Origin: Pteria penguin
Lineage: Eukaryota > Mollusca > Bivalvia > Pterioida > Pteriidae
Reading direction: 5' to 3'
NCBI GenBank assembly: GCA_035048485.1
Contig: CM068581.1
Coordinates: 3,506,430-3,570,429 of the forward strand
DNA length: 64,000 bases
Both the position numbers and the translations under genes were made by a program. The notes beneath the pieces are model-generated. The model did no database searches. It saw only the letters and a list, made by a program, of their open reading frames with translations, and was not told the origin of the DNA. Of this stretch, positions 24,885 through 36,430 are shown one piece after another; position 1 is the first letter of the stretch, and each line of letters starts with the position of its first letter.

Positions 24885-26998
24885 CGATCCAATTCTGATC
24901 AGAGACTCATGCATGTGTATGTATCTCCCTGTTCAGAGACATATGTATGTGTATATATCTCCCTGATCAGAGACATATGTATGTGTATTTATCTCCCTGT
25001 TCAGAGACAAATGTATGTGTATATATCTCCCTGTTCAGAGACACATGTATGTGTATATATCTCCCTGTTCAGAGACATATGCATGTGTATATATCTCCCT
25101 CTTCAGAGACACATGTATGTGTATATATTGCTCTGTTCAGAGACATATGTATGTGTATATATCTCCCTGATCAGAGACATGTATGTGTATATATCTCCCT
25201 GATCAGAGACACATGTATGTGTATATATCTCCCTGATCAGAGATATATGTATGTGTATATATCTCCCTGTTCAGAGACATATGTATGTGTATATATCTCC
25301 CTGATCAGAGACGTATGTATGTGTATATATCTGAATGATCAGAAACACATGTATGTGTATATATCTCCCTGTTCAGAGACATATGTATGTGTATATATCT
25401 CCCTGATCAGAGACACATGTATGTGTATGTATCTCAATGATCAGAGATATATGTATGTGTATATATCTCCCTGATCAGAGATATATGTATGTGTATATAT
25501 CTCCCTGATCAGAGACACATGTATGTGTATATATCTCCCTGATCAGAGATATATGTATGTGTATATATCTCCCTGTTCAGAGACACATGTATGCGTATAT
25601 ATCTCCCTGATCAGAGACATATGGATGTGTATATATCTCCCTGATCAGAGACATATGTATGTGTATATCTCCCTGATCAGAGACATATGTATGTGTATAT
25701 ATCTCCCTGATCAGAGACATATGTATGTGTATATATCTCCCTGTTCAGAGACACATGTATGTGTATATATCTCCCTGATCAGAGATATATGTATGTGTAT
25801 ATATCTCCCTGGTCAGAGACATATGTATGTGTATATATCGCCCTGTTCAGAGACACATGTATGCGTATATATCTCCCTGATCAGAGACATATGGATGTGT
25901 ATATATCTCCCTGATCAGAGACATATGTATGTGTATATATCTCCCTGATCAGAGATATATGTATGTGTATATATCTCCCTGGTCAGAGACATATGTATGT
26001 GTATATATCACCCTGTTCAGAGACACATGTATGTGTATATATCTCCCTGATCAGAGACATATGTATGTGTATATATCTCCCTGATCAGAGATATATGTAT
26101 GTGTATATATCTCCCTGATCAGAGACACATGTATGTGTATATATCTCCCTGATCAGAGATATATGTATGTGTATATATCTCCCTGTTCAGAGACACATGT
26201 ATGCGTATATATCTCCCTGATCAGAGACATATGTATGTGTATATATCTCCCTGATCAGAGACATACGTATGTGTATATCTCCCTGATCAGAGACATATGT
26301 ATGTGTATATATCTCCCTGATCAGAGACATATGTATGTGTATATATCTCCCTGTTCAGAGACATATGTATGTGTATATATCTCCCTGATCAGAGATATAT
26401 GTATGTGTATATATCTCCCTGGTCAGAGACATATGTATGTGTATATATCGCCCTGTTCAAAGACACATGTATGTGTATATATCTCCCTGATCAAAGACAT
26501 ATGTATGTGTATATATCTCCCTGATCAAAGACATATGTATGTGTATATATCTCCCTGATCAGAGACACATGTATGCGTATATATCTCCCTGTTCAAAAAC
26601 ATATGTATGTGTATATATCTCCCTGTTCAGAGACACATGTATGTGTATATATCTCCCTGTTCAGAGACACATGTATGTGTATATATCTCCCTGATCAGAG
26701 ACACATGTATGTGTATATATCTCCCTGATCAGAGACACATGTATGTGTATATATCTCCCTGTTCAGAGACACATGTATGTGTATATATCTCCCTGTTCAG
26801 AGACATATGTATGTGTATATATCTCCCTGGTCAGAGACATATGTATGTGTATATATCTCCCTGGTCAGAGACATATGTATGTATCTCCCTGATCAGAGAC
26901 ATATGTATGTGTATATATCTCCCTTTTCAGAGACATATGAATGTGTATATATCTCCCTCATCAGAGACATATGTATGTGTATATATCTCCGTGTTCTA
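24885..26998. repeat. 34-bp minisatellite, 2.1 kb
   Basis: About 62 copies of a 34-bp unit containing CTCCCTGATCAGAGACATAT and a GTATGTGTATATAT half. One base over 33 makes the frame rotate, so every frame reads the same peptide series (MCIYLPDQR, YVYISPCSE, VCVYISLIRD). The longest such frames, up to 175 codons, have no non-repeat part and are not genes. The remainder to 27240 is unique sequence ending in a TTTTG-rich tract. Confidence 0.95.
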
Positions 26999-27240
26999 AT
27001 GAACGGTTTACGGAAAGGCAGACACACGTTCCTCCTGATTTTTTTCGGGACACATGTACATATGGACATATATACGTGTGCTGATTTAGTGCACTAGATG
27101 CGCTTCTGGACAAGATCTCTATAGCTGCCGAGTGGCCTTGGCCTTTCAGAAATTACATTGACTTTTGTCTAAAAGCCAATATCCCGAGTAAAATTGTTTT
27201 GGTTTTTGTTTTGTTTTTTGTTTTGTTTTGTTTTGGTTTT

Positions 27241-27868
27241 TAGCTCACCTGAGCGTAGCTGAAGCGAGCTATTGTCATAGTGCAGCGTCCGTCGTCCGTC
27301 CGTCGTCCGTCGTTAACTTTTCTACATTTTCGACTTCTTCTCCAGAACCGCTGCACAGAATTTCACCAAACTCCATAGGAAGTAAGTACTCAAGGTACTC
27401 TACAAAGTTTGTGTTTTTTATGCCGATCCGTGATCCAAGATGGCCGCCATTGGCTCTGATTGGTTGACACATTTTCGACTTCTCCTCCAGAACTGCTGCA
27501 CAGAATTTCACCAAACTTCATAGGAAGTAAGTACTCAAGGTCTTCTACCAAGTTTCTGTGTTTTTTGGCGATCCGTAAACCAAGATGGCCGCCATTGGCT
27601 CTGATTGGTTGACACATTTTCGACTTCTTCTCCAGAACTGCTGCACAGACATTCATCAAACTGCATAGAAAGTAAGTACTCAAGGTCCTCAACCAAGTTT
27701 GGTGTTTTTTATGCCGATCCGTGATCCAAAATGGCCGCCATTGACTCTGATTGGTTGACACATTTTCAACTTCTTCTCCAGAACCCCTGCACAGAATTTC
27801 TTGCTTGCTTCTAAATATGCACTTTGTGCTCAGGTGAGCGATATAGGTCCACTTGGGCATCTTGTTTT
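27241..27868 (-). mobile_element. Bivalve-type dispersed element with internal 145-bp tandem units
   Basis: GCTCACCTGAGC at 27243-27254 is matched by its reverse complement at 27828-27839. A GTCCGTC-rich patch follows the left end. About 3.2 copies of a 145-bp unit (starts at 27325, 27470, 27615 and 27761; core AAGATGGCCGCCATTGGCTC) form the interior. A (TTTTG)n tract precedes it and CATCTTGTTTT closes it. Read on the minus strand it starts AACAAGATGCCCAAGTGG, which resembles a repeat I know from many bivalve genomes. Open frames across the 145-bp units are by-products. Confidence 0.7.
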
Positions 27869-28109
27869 GGGTAAGCATTTAAATATAGGAACATATATAC
27901 TTGTGTTGGTACGGTGCACCATATGCACATTCCGATAACAAACTCCAGTGATACTGAAAGATCGAAACTGTTGAAATCAGAAGTGATAACATATAAAGAG
28001 AAAACTACCTCCTAAGTGACCTAGAAGCACTAGCTAAAGAAGGTGGAAGAACCAGTCTGACAAATCTATGCATGATGGAAATACTCCTCAGTTACCGTTC
28101 ATGGGGTCT

Positions 28110-28960
28110 GATCGTACTAGCTCGCTGAACATAAGGGATCGGCAAGGAATGCTAACACCTCCATAGCATCTGGTCCCATTCACTGAACATAAGCGGCCGG
28201 CAAGTGATGTTTACATCTCCATGGTGTCTGATACCACTGACTCACTGAACATAAGCGGCCGGCAAGTGATGCTTACACCTCCATGGCATCTGATCCCACT
28301 CACTGAACATAAGCGGCCGGCAAGGGATGTTTACATCTACATGGTGTCTGATACCACTGACTCACTGAACATAAGCGGCCGGCAAGTGATGTTAACACCT
28401 CCATGGCATCTGGTCCCACACACTGAACATAAGCGGCCGGCAAGGGATGTTTACATCTCATGGTGTCTGATACCACTGACTCACTGAACATAAGCGGCCG
28501 GCAAGTGATGCTAACACCTCCATGGCATCTGGTCCCCACACACTGAACATAAGCGGCCGGTAAGAGATGTTTACATCTCCATGGTGTCTGATACCACCGA
28601 CTCACTGAACATAAGCGGCCGGCAAGTGATGCTTACACCTCCATGGCATCTGATCCCACTCACTGAACAGAAGCGGCTGACAAGAGATGTTTACATCTCC
28701 ATGGTGTCTGATACCACTAACTCACTGAACATAAGCGGCCAACAAGTGATGCTAACACCTCCATGGCATCTGGTCCCCTCACACTGAACATAAGCGGCCG
28801 GTAAGAGATGTTTACATCTCCATGGTGTCTGATACCACTGACTCACTGAACATAAGCAGCTGATAAAGACGCTAACATTTTCATGTGTTCCCAATGACTT
28901 ACTGAACATTAGCGGCTGGCAAGGGATGCTAGCTCCTCCATGGTAATGATTCATCCGATT
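28110..28960. repeat. 120-bp dimeric satellite (two related monomers of about 58 and 62 bp)
   Basis: Alternating monomers share CACTGAACATAAGCGGCCGG. One continues with GTGATGCTTACACCTCCATG, the other with GATGTTTACATCTCCATGG. GGCAAGTGAT recurs at about 28261, 28381, 28500 and 28621, giving the 120-bp period, with about seven dimers. The core resembles the 3' tail of the PLE families at 31976-32281 and 32580-32700. Confidence 0.9.
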
Positions 28961-29700
28961 AAAGACAGAATTGACCGGTGGGCAGCTGATGCATTCTCCT
29001 ACATGACACGTCATTCCTTTTGAATTACAGTGGGCATAAGCGGTCGATAGTTGATTCTGAGTGATCCTTGTAATTTGATTAAATCAAATTGGAATGACCG
29101 ATCGGCAGCGAATGTTCACTACTACATAACACCTGATCCCAGTAACTTGCTAGAAGTCACTGCCGCTCTGCAAAGGATATCAATTTATACAAACCACCTA
29201 ATCCCACTGACTCATTGGACGTGATTGTCATTTTGCAGAGAATAATCACTCCTACATGACACGTAATCCCAGAAACTCAGTGGGCGACAACGCCGCTCCG
29301 CAGAGGATGTTGATTTCTACGTAATACCTGATGCCACTGACTCAGTGAACGTGACTGCCACTCAATAGAGAATGTTTACCTCTACATAACAACACTCCTA
29401 CATGACAACACTTCTACATGACACCACTCCTATATGACATCTGATCTTACGGACTCACAGTGAATGGTAGCGTTCGACAGATGATGCTTACTCCTCCCTG
29501 TACAACAGACGTCACCTGCCGGCAGAGAATGCTTTACTCCTCAATGACACCTGGTTTCAGTGCTTCAAAATAATCGGGAATGCCCGATAGGAGATGCTTA
29601 CTATTTATGGCACCTGATCCCCCCCCTCCCCCCACACACACACAGCACACGTGACGGCATGGCAAGGGATGTTTACTATTTATGGCACCTGACGTGACGA
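28961..29700. repeat. Strongly diverged extension of the 120-bp satellite
   Basis: Degenerate copies of the same motif order continue (GATGCTTACTCCTCC near 29483, GGCACCTGATCCC near 29609, GGCACCTGACG near 29681) but the spacing is lost. This looks like the older edge of the array, or independent decayed PLE tails. Confidence 0.55.
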
Positions 29701-29714
29701 CACCCATTGTTTAA

Positions 29715-30540
29715 AGACAAAATCCTTTTTGATCATTGTAAAGCTATGTGTGACTTCAATTTAAGCATTGATAAAAATGTAATCAAGTATTGCAATGCTG
29801 TTTTTAGCAACAGTAACTTCAATTATTTTCGTCTATTAAAAATTCTAACGAAGTTATTGAAAAATTCCGTTTGAGAAAGTTTGAGGCAAATAACGTTTTT
29901 ACTTCTGATTTTTCGACACTATATACCTCTCTACTTCATAACTTAATGAAAACCAAATTGTTGTCACGCTGGTGTTTCAACAGAGAGTCTAAATCATAAC
30001 TGTACTTCAGTTACATCTGGATTTTTCTTTTCTTTGACAAACAATATAAACATAAATATCGGACTTGTAATGAGTTCCGTAATGCCATCACATTTGTGAT
30101 GGATAATATTTATGTATAATTTAGTGGCAAGACTTATCAACAGATTATTGGGATTCCTATGGACACTAACTGCGCTCCCCTTATAGCAGATTTATTTTTA
30201 TACTGTTACGAGAGAGACTTTATGCATTCCATTCAAACCTCTAAACGTTTCGACCTTATTGATAAGTTCAATGATACCTCTAGATATCTCGATGATATTT
30301 TAGTTATCGATAACCCTGAGTTTGAAAATTATATTACTGACATTTATCCACCTGAACTTCAATTAAACAAAGCCAATACTTCCGACCGGGAAACCCCTTT
30401 TTTGGACTTAACTATTAAAATTATTAACAACAGTATTTAACAACATATATGATAAACGTGACGACTTTCGATTTCCTATTGTAAATTTCCTTTATCTAGA
30501 TGGTGATGTCCCCAGACTCTCATCTTATGGTATTTATGTA
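29715..30540 (+). pseudogene. Penelope-like RT fragment, relative of the 37.6-kb Naiad
   Basis: The decayed reading runs from a segment like KYCNAVFSNSNFNYF through motif A (SDFSTLYTSL) to motif B, here IGIPMDTNCAPLIADLFLY with Gly changed to Asp, and then motif C RYLDDILVIDN, in an open stretch at 30159-30440. It ends DKRDDFRFPIVNF and SYGIYV at 30540. Frameshifts and a TAA (near 29996) break it. Order and wording are very close to the element at 39.1-40.1 kb. Its Ser at NKANTSD stands where that element has an in-frame UGA. No endonuclease part is present, so it is 5'-truncated. Confidence 0.85.
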
Positions 30541-30801
30541 AAGATAGTGGATGAATCCAAACCATAAGTCCGAAAATCATGAAATCATACAAAATCAGTC
30601 AAAATGAAAATAAAGTGGAAAATAACAAAACATTGAAGAGCATATGTGAACCCCTGTGATGGAGTGAGATCAGCAAGCATCTCCTGCTTGTTAGCAACAC
30701 CCGTCACATATACCCAGTAGAAAGAGTCAAATCGTGTAAATTCCATATACATGTATATTTATATATGGAGAAGTCAAATTAGGTAACAATCTAGTATTTG
30801 G
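30537..30801 (-). mobile_element. PLE family B tail, inverted copy
   Basis: Reverse complement of the 3' tail found at 31976-32281: it begins at GTAAAGAT (element 3' end) and runs through AACACCCGTCACATATACCC to GGTAACAATCTAGTAT. A stretch containing CTCTCCCCGGGCACC, present in the other tails, is missing here. It stands head-to-head with the RT fragment to its right, a typical PLE inverted arrangement. Confidence 0.85.
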
Positions 30802-30804
30802 TAT

Positions 30805-31975
30805 TTACACAAATAAATTAAATTTAAAACTTCCATATTCGTACTGCATTCCAAAAATGCACAAAAATCCGTACAAACAACGCTTTATCGCTGGTTCCTC
30901 GAAGTGTTCCACAAAATTTGTATCGATGCTACTCACAAAAATATTATCAGAAATTAAATCTGGCCTTCATAGATATTGCGAAACAGTATATTCCAGAAGT
31001 GGAATTAATCAAATGTGGATCCTTAAAAATTCAGAAGAGTTGTTAGAAAATCTAAAATCAAAAAGTTTTACTAAAATTCACTCTACCAAGTCTTTTGACT
31101 TTTCGACTCTTTACACAACGATCCCTCATCAGAAATTAAAAGACGGATTAGCGGAAATTATTCAAAATGCATTTAGTAGTAAAAACGGAAGCCGCAAATT
31201 CAAATATTTAGTAATAGGCCACGATAAAACTTACTTTGTTAGGGAAAATTCTGATTCCAAACATAAAAACACTGAAACAGCTGTCATCCAGATGTTGAAC
31301 TTTCTTATCGATAACATTTTTGTGGTGTTTGGAGGTAAGGATTTTCAACAAATTGTCGGCATTCCAATGGGCACTAACTGTGCTCCGCTTCTGGCTGACA
31401 TATTCCTTTACTCATACGAAGCTGAATTCATTCAGTCTTTGCTTTCGCAAGGAAAAAAAAACAATTGGCTCTTGGCTTCAATTTTACTTAAAGATATATA
31501 GATGACTTGCTTTCAATTAATAATCCTTCATTCGCGGGTTACCTTAGCATCATCTATTCAAGTGAACTTGAGGTCAAAGAAACCACAGAAAGTAGTAATT
31601 CTACTTCGTATTTAGATATTATGTTGTCTTTCGACATTAATAGTCAATTGAACACCTCACTCTATGACAAACGTGACGATTTCATTTCGCTATCACAAAC
31701 TTTCCTTTCATAAGTAGCAACATTCCATCATCGCCCGCATACGGCGTATTCATATCTCAGTTAATACGTTATTCCAGAGCATGTTCAAATTACAGTGACT
31801 TTGTTCTGAGGGCTAGGCGACTTTCAGTTAAGCTGCTCAACTAGGGTTTATATGTGCTAGACTAGCAACGTCACTGAGGAAATTCTATGGTCGTTACGAG
31901 ACTCTTATTACTCCATATGATATCTCGTTATCCAGACTTTTAAATGATATTCTGGACTGAGACCGATTCCGATCA
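30805..31975 (+). pseudogene. Penelope-like reverse transcriptase, family B, 5'-truncated
   Basis: The reading starts in LPYSYCIPKMHKNPYKQRF, continues with FIAGSSKCSTK, motif A SFDFSTLYTTIPHQKL, then IVGIPMGTNCAPLLADIFLY (motif B). A frameshift in an A-run near 31455 moves the reading to another frame, where motif C RYIDDLLSINN follows. A second shift occurs near 31690, after which PAYGVFISQLIRYSRACSN and a thumb-like LRKFYGRYETL appear, ending near DILD. There is no C-terminal GIY-YIG, as in EN-minus PLEs or PLEs with N-terminal nuclease. It is inactive through at least two frameshifts and stops near 31845-31870. Confidence 0.9.
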
Positions 31976-32281
31976 TTTTACACAGATTTGACACCTTCTA
32001 TACTAGAAGGTTACCTACTTCGACTTCTCCATATATAAATACATATGGAATTTACACGATCTGACTCTTTCTACTGGGTATATGTGACGGGTGTTGCTAG
32101 CAAGCAGGAGATGCTCACTCTCCCCGGGCACCTGATCTCACTCCATCACAGGGGTTCACATATGCTCTTCAAGTAGACATATTTTGTTATTTTCCATTTG
32201 TTTTTCATTTTCACTGATTTTGTATGTCCTCTGATTTTATGATGTTTGGACTTGTGCTTTGGATTTATCCATCATCTTTAC
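31976..32281 (+). mobile_element. PLE family B 3' tail
   Basis: The non-coding end directly follows the RT stop. It contains TTCTATACTAGAAGGTTACC, GTGACGGGTGTTGCTAGC, GATGCTCACTCTCCCCGGGC and CACAGGGGTTCACATATG, and ends ATCCATCATCTTTAC. The same tail recurs at 36822-37118, 46829-47127, 56503-56800 and, shortened, 30537-30801, all stopping at the same terminus. I take this as the true 3' end. Confidence 0.88.
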
Positions 32282-32780
32282 ATTATAAGGTACGCAAGGG
32301 CCTGTTCTCTATACGACGGTTTTATTCCAAGGGCCAAACGACTGGCCACTAAGTTGCTCATGCAGGGATAAAGAACGTGTGAAATCCTCACTGAGGAAGT
32401 TCTACGGTCGCTATAGGAATCTTGTACTAAAATATCATGTGCCTCTTTCAAGAATGATTGATAATATTCTGGAATTCGACTAAATAACCTGTTTAGTGAA
32501 CACCAAATATGACTTTATAAACCAGTTTTGTACTTTCGTATGTACAATTAGGAAACCAAAACTTGATTTTGACATGTTTCTTGAGAACTGCTGTGACGGG
32601 TGATGTATGCAGACAGGAGACGCTTACTCTCCCCGAACACCTGGTCTCACCTCGGAATTTTTCAGCATTTCGGGGTTCACAACAGTTCCTTTTTGAAATT
32701 TACACGATTTTGTATCTGTCCTTGGACTTTGAGAATGATTAACGGTTTGGTACTTATTCGATATTGATTGATTATGTCAT
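32282..32780 (+). pseudogene. PLE family C: RT C-terminus plus 3' tail
   Basis: A decayed reading RYARACSLYDG, then RAKRLATKLLMQG and SSLRKFYGRYRNLV, ending LSRMIDNILEFD with a TAA, equals the last part of a PLE RT. It joins the family B terminus directly. Its tail (TGTGACGGGTGATGTATGC, ACGCTTACTCTCCCCGAAC, ACCTGGTCTCACC) parallels the family B tail with many differences, so it is a separate family. No frame upstream of the thumb remains. Confidence 0.8.
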
Positions 32781-33055
32781 CATCATAACATTTTATGGTT
32801 CTTTACGTCATTCTTGCAGAAATATGTCAAATGTCTTATCACAAAGAATGTACATGTGAAAACATTGCCATTTTTTTTTTTTGCAAAGATAGAAATGGAC
32901 GAGTTGTTACCATTGCGTGTAAAATATGGAAGCCTTATGCTTTATTTGTTTTAAAGTATGGTCTAGGTTACAGTTTTTGTGTACGCACCTAACACTGACA
33001 CTAGGGCCAACAACTTCTATATATCGTCCTAACACACTAGTTATTATTCGGTCTT
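32781..33055. other. No recognisable feature
   Basis: AT-rich sequence with a poly-T run near 32870. A 65-codon open frame here shows no family resemblance. Nothing else is seen. Confidence 0.5.
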
Positions 33056-34251
33056 TTATTGTATGTGCACGTGCAAGGGCTACAGCGCCATGCCGTTCGC
33101 CGTAATGACGTAAGCCGATTGTGAATCACAATCGCACTTTATCAGTTGATTTGGAATAAAATCTTCACATGTGAGTTCTACTTCATTTATTTTTCATGCA
33201 TTCAATTTAATATTCTGTCTTAATCCATGCTATTGTCCTTTACATACGCATTAGATTTTGTAGGCGATTTCAAAAATTTCTCGGCTGCCATTTTTTATGT
33301 CGTCGTGATAACTTTTCCAACTATGGGGAAGACCATATGGTATATACACATGCTACTTCCCTAATAAGGCAAAAATGAGGCGTGGCTTTAGAAATTTTAG
33401 CGGGAAAATTCACAGCTGCGCAAATAAAGATGGTTTCAAAAATACGTATTAACATTTATTAACATAAAAACAATTGGCTTTGTGTCCAATATCTTGAACA
33501 TTTAAAGCTATTCCGATTGCAACTTAAGCTTTTTAAAAAGCTATGCTTGTTTACGATATACTGGAGTTACCTGCTCTTGCTTGCTATCGCTGCGCGAAGT
33601 GAGAAGTGACCACCGTATTCGTAGAGGCTATTCCCTGTCCAGCAAGTGTTATTTATAGCACAGGCGGTAAGGGCAGATAAAAAGTGTACACACTGCCTGT
33701 AGATATTTTTAAAATACGTCTGCAGCAGCATACACAGCATAGGTATACATTACCTGATGTAATTTACGAGAGGCTCGTGATGCTTAGCTTTGAGGATGTA
33801 ATTAATTTTGTCGATATTTGTTGAAACAAAACGAAATCCAGTAAGATAAAAATAACCGATAACGCCCCACTTGAACCTAGGTCAGCCTCGTTATGAATTA
33901 GTGGTCACCTGCCTAGATATTCTAAGATCTTTGTGACACGCATTGCCAGTCTATATTTAGGATTCTATGAAATATTTTATTTTTTCTTTTTTAAACTGAA
34001 ATATATATCTAAATATATTATTATTACATTATTTATTTCCAAGATCGCGCAATCATTTTCCATATTGGCGCCTTTATGTCAAAATAGGCCTTGATCACAT
34101 GTGTTACAAGCGTTCTACTACGATTTCTTCAAAATAAGGCAATATAGGGCGTGGTCTTCCCCATATTTGGAGAAATTCCCATGAAGTGCGATTGTAATTC
34201 ATAATCGGCTTGCGTCATTACGGCGAATGAATATTTTAACACACACAATAA
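33056..34251. mobile_element. Fold-back type element, 1.2 kb, inverted arms
   Basis: The left arm (33056-33142) holds TTCGCCGTAATGACG, AAGCCGATTGTGAATCACAA and TCGCACTT. The right arm (34181-34251) is its reverse complement with a few changes. Further inside, TATGGGGAAGACCA at about 33323 pairs with TGGTCTTCCCCATA at 34152. The spacing between arm segments differs on the two sides, so one arm has suffered indels. No transposase frame is present. Part of its interior (about 33360-33550) recurs inverted at 46340-46560. Confidence 0.65.
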
Positions 34252-34429
34252 GCGATAGAAAAATAAGTATTTTAGCGCATATATATATATATATATATAT
34301 TGATACTTTAAGTTAAGCAGACCTATGCTTAAACCTATTTCTGTGCAATGAAATTTCAATAACAAGGATAACAATGCCGGTTTTGCAAGAACTTTTACTA
34401 CTTTAAAAGAGGTACTACTTTGTTACGTG

Positions 34430-34700
34430 AATTAAAAAGGCAGTGCAGAGGTAAAATTTTTACAATCGCTAGAGGATTGCCTTGAAAAATGCGAGTAGAT
34501 AGGCACACAAAAAAGGGTAGATTCAAAAATTGAATCACACACTATTTCTAGGGCGTTGACAAGGTTAAGTAATATTTCTAAAGAGATTGGAGACCTAATG
34601 TCCCGCAAAGGCCTTAACATACGATAACCTTCCAACATTTTCTTGATTATGAAAATGTTGGTTATATTGCCATGTCCTTAAATCTTCAGGAAGAAACCCA
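34430..34700 (-). pseudogene. DIRS-type tyrosine recombinase, N-terminal remnant
   Basis: The minus-strand reading KMLEGYRMLRPLRDIRSPIS continues with LEILLNLVNALEIVC and FESTLFC. DIRS-type retrotransposon recombinases have the same wording (KLLEGYRRLRP, RDIR.PIS, ILL..VNAL, FES.LF) before the catalytic region. The catalytic Arg and Tyr boxes are not found; the reading is lost beyond 34430. The strand and order match the RNase H and RT remnants to the right. Confidence 0.75.
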
Positions 34701-34959
34701 TAGCCGCTACATAGGACTTTGCTGTGGAAACCGAGTAGGATTTTGAATAAAGATAAGGTACCAAGTTGATTAATTTATCCAAAGGTGGGGCCAGATACCT
34801 GGGACTTCAAAGAGTATTTGAAAATTCTTAAATGATGCCAAAGCATTTTCAAATGAACTGAATGTGTTCTTTGCAATTGTTCAAAAGGTGGTCTGCAGTT
34901 GGGATAAAATGTTCCAGAATTCCTGAGGGACAGCGGTTTATGTTTCATGTTCTGTAGAA

Positions 34960-35210
34960 GCTATTTCTCAAAAACTGTCCCACTGATAACGAGAGAGCGA
35001 GTCAGCAATTTCATTAAAATGTCCAGGTATATGAGTTGCTTTGAACAGAATATTTAATTCCATTGTTCTTTCAAGGGACCTAACTATTGACATCATCCTG
35101 GATGAACTGGAGCTCATATTATTTATTACCGAGACAAGTGCTTGGTTATCTGTGTAGATAAGCAGCTTTTTGTTCTCAAGAATCTCTGACCATGTCAAAA
35201 TACTTAACAG
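34960..35210 (-). pseudogene. DIRS-type RNase H C-terminal half
   Basis: Minus-strand open reading with YTDNQALVSVINNMSS, then ILFKATHIPGHFNEIADSLS and RYQ. The DNQA box holds an RNase H catalytic Asp, and HIPG.N..AD.LSR is the usual end of the domain in DIRS and Ty3-like elements. The N-terminal half of RNase H toward 35660 is decayed. Confidence 0.85.
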
Positions 35211-35659
35211 AATGGGTATAATCTCCTAAACAGTTCATGTCCCTCAGCATATCTGAGGAAAATTGCTGTGGCCACTCCATGCAAGACCAGGCTCTATCAA
35301 AGTAGGTCCCACATCCCAATCTGGTAGTATCTGTATAGAGCGGAAAAAATCTTCAACAATAATTTTTCATTTACCATTGAAATTCTGAAGGAAATTTAAC
35401 TAGATTTAGCATCTTCTCTTAGGCCTTTTGATATTCTTATAAAGTGGAATGGTTTTGAGACACCCGACATGGCCACAAAAAAGGTGTATTAAAGGCTCTA
35501 CCTTGTAGAATTGCTCGACAACAGAAAGCCAAAGAACCTACGAGAGACTGAAGTTGTTTAGTGTGGACTTTTTCCTACTGTTGAATTCATGTAACTGTAT
35601 GCTTAGTTCATGTATTTTGTTTTATCTGGTATGGAGATTGTCCAATCAATTGTATCAAG

Positions 35660-36430
35660 AACAAGTGCTAAGTATTTAAGTCTAGTGCAAGGGCCACTGG
35701 AACTCCCAACTGACTGCAAACAGTGTCAAAAGTGTTCATTAACTGGATACGATTTTCTACATTACTGGCTATAAAAATAAAATCATTTAAACTGTGGTCT
35801 AAAGTGTTAAAAGCAGAAAATTGTTCTGTGGCCCAGTGTATAAAACATGAAAACTTTTCAAACAGTTTATATATCGAACAACCCAAGGGCAAACATTTAT
35901 CTATGTACAATTTTCCCAAATGGCTAAACCCTAGAGGGCAGAATTCCGCTGGATGTACAGACATTATATCCTTTTTCGCTAAAAAGGCACCTCTCCCGAG
36001 TTTCCCTATAATTTTAACAGTATTGTCAAAACTGGAATAATTTACACTGCTTTCCATTGGGTCAATAAAATGATTAACACTGAAACCTAAGGGAGCCACG
36101 AGATGTGTAATGAGGCGCCATCTCCCTGTTTTTGTGTACTAAGCCAATGGGCGAAATTCGTAGATTAGAAATTAGCATATTAACAAAAGGTTCCATTATT
36201 CGACATTTACTGATTTCTTCATTAATAAAATTTCAAAATAATAAAATCTCAAAAGTATAAAGTTTAGCTGTAGCAAATTCTTTGAAAAAAAAAACCGTGA
36301 ACTCTTGGCCTATGTAATTCCAATCTAAACCCATCCGGAAAAAAAAACATCTTTTAGTGCATTATCATCCTCAGTGTTAGGATATCCAACTAGCATTTGT
36401 TTTAAGACTTCTGTATTACAAGGGAATTAA
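35660..36430 (-). pseudogene. DIRS-type reverse transcriptase remnant
   Basis: Read leftward: LKQMLVGYPNTEDDNALKD near 36420-36350, ISNLRISPIGLVHKN near 36160-36125, then an open stretch 36099-35668 with SSVNYSSFDNTVKIIGKLGR, LAKKDIMSVHPAEF and LGKLYIDKCLPLGCS, then LFEKFSCFIHWATEQFS. DIRS RTs have this order. About six residues normally present between the KDI and VHP boxes (the AFR.LP segment) are missing, which removes part of the palm. The YxDD-like step is also altered (SLNDFIFI). The element is dead. Confidence 0.85.

Noticed and set aside
24834..27097. Open frames with MCIYLPDQRHMYVYISP-like peptides
   Set aside because: Product of the 34-bp array rotating through all frames.
27228..28000. 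Protein-coding gene in the 27.2-27.9 kb open frames
   Set aside because: Frames follow the 145-bp tandem units of a dispersed repeat on both strands.
31976..32281. Hammerhead ribozyme in the PLE tail
   Set aside because: No CTGATGA...GAAA core in the expected order could be found on either strand by eye. A different fold is not excluded.
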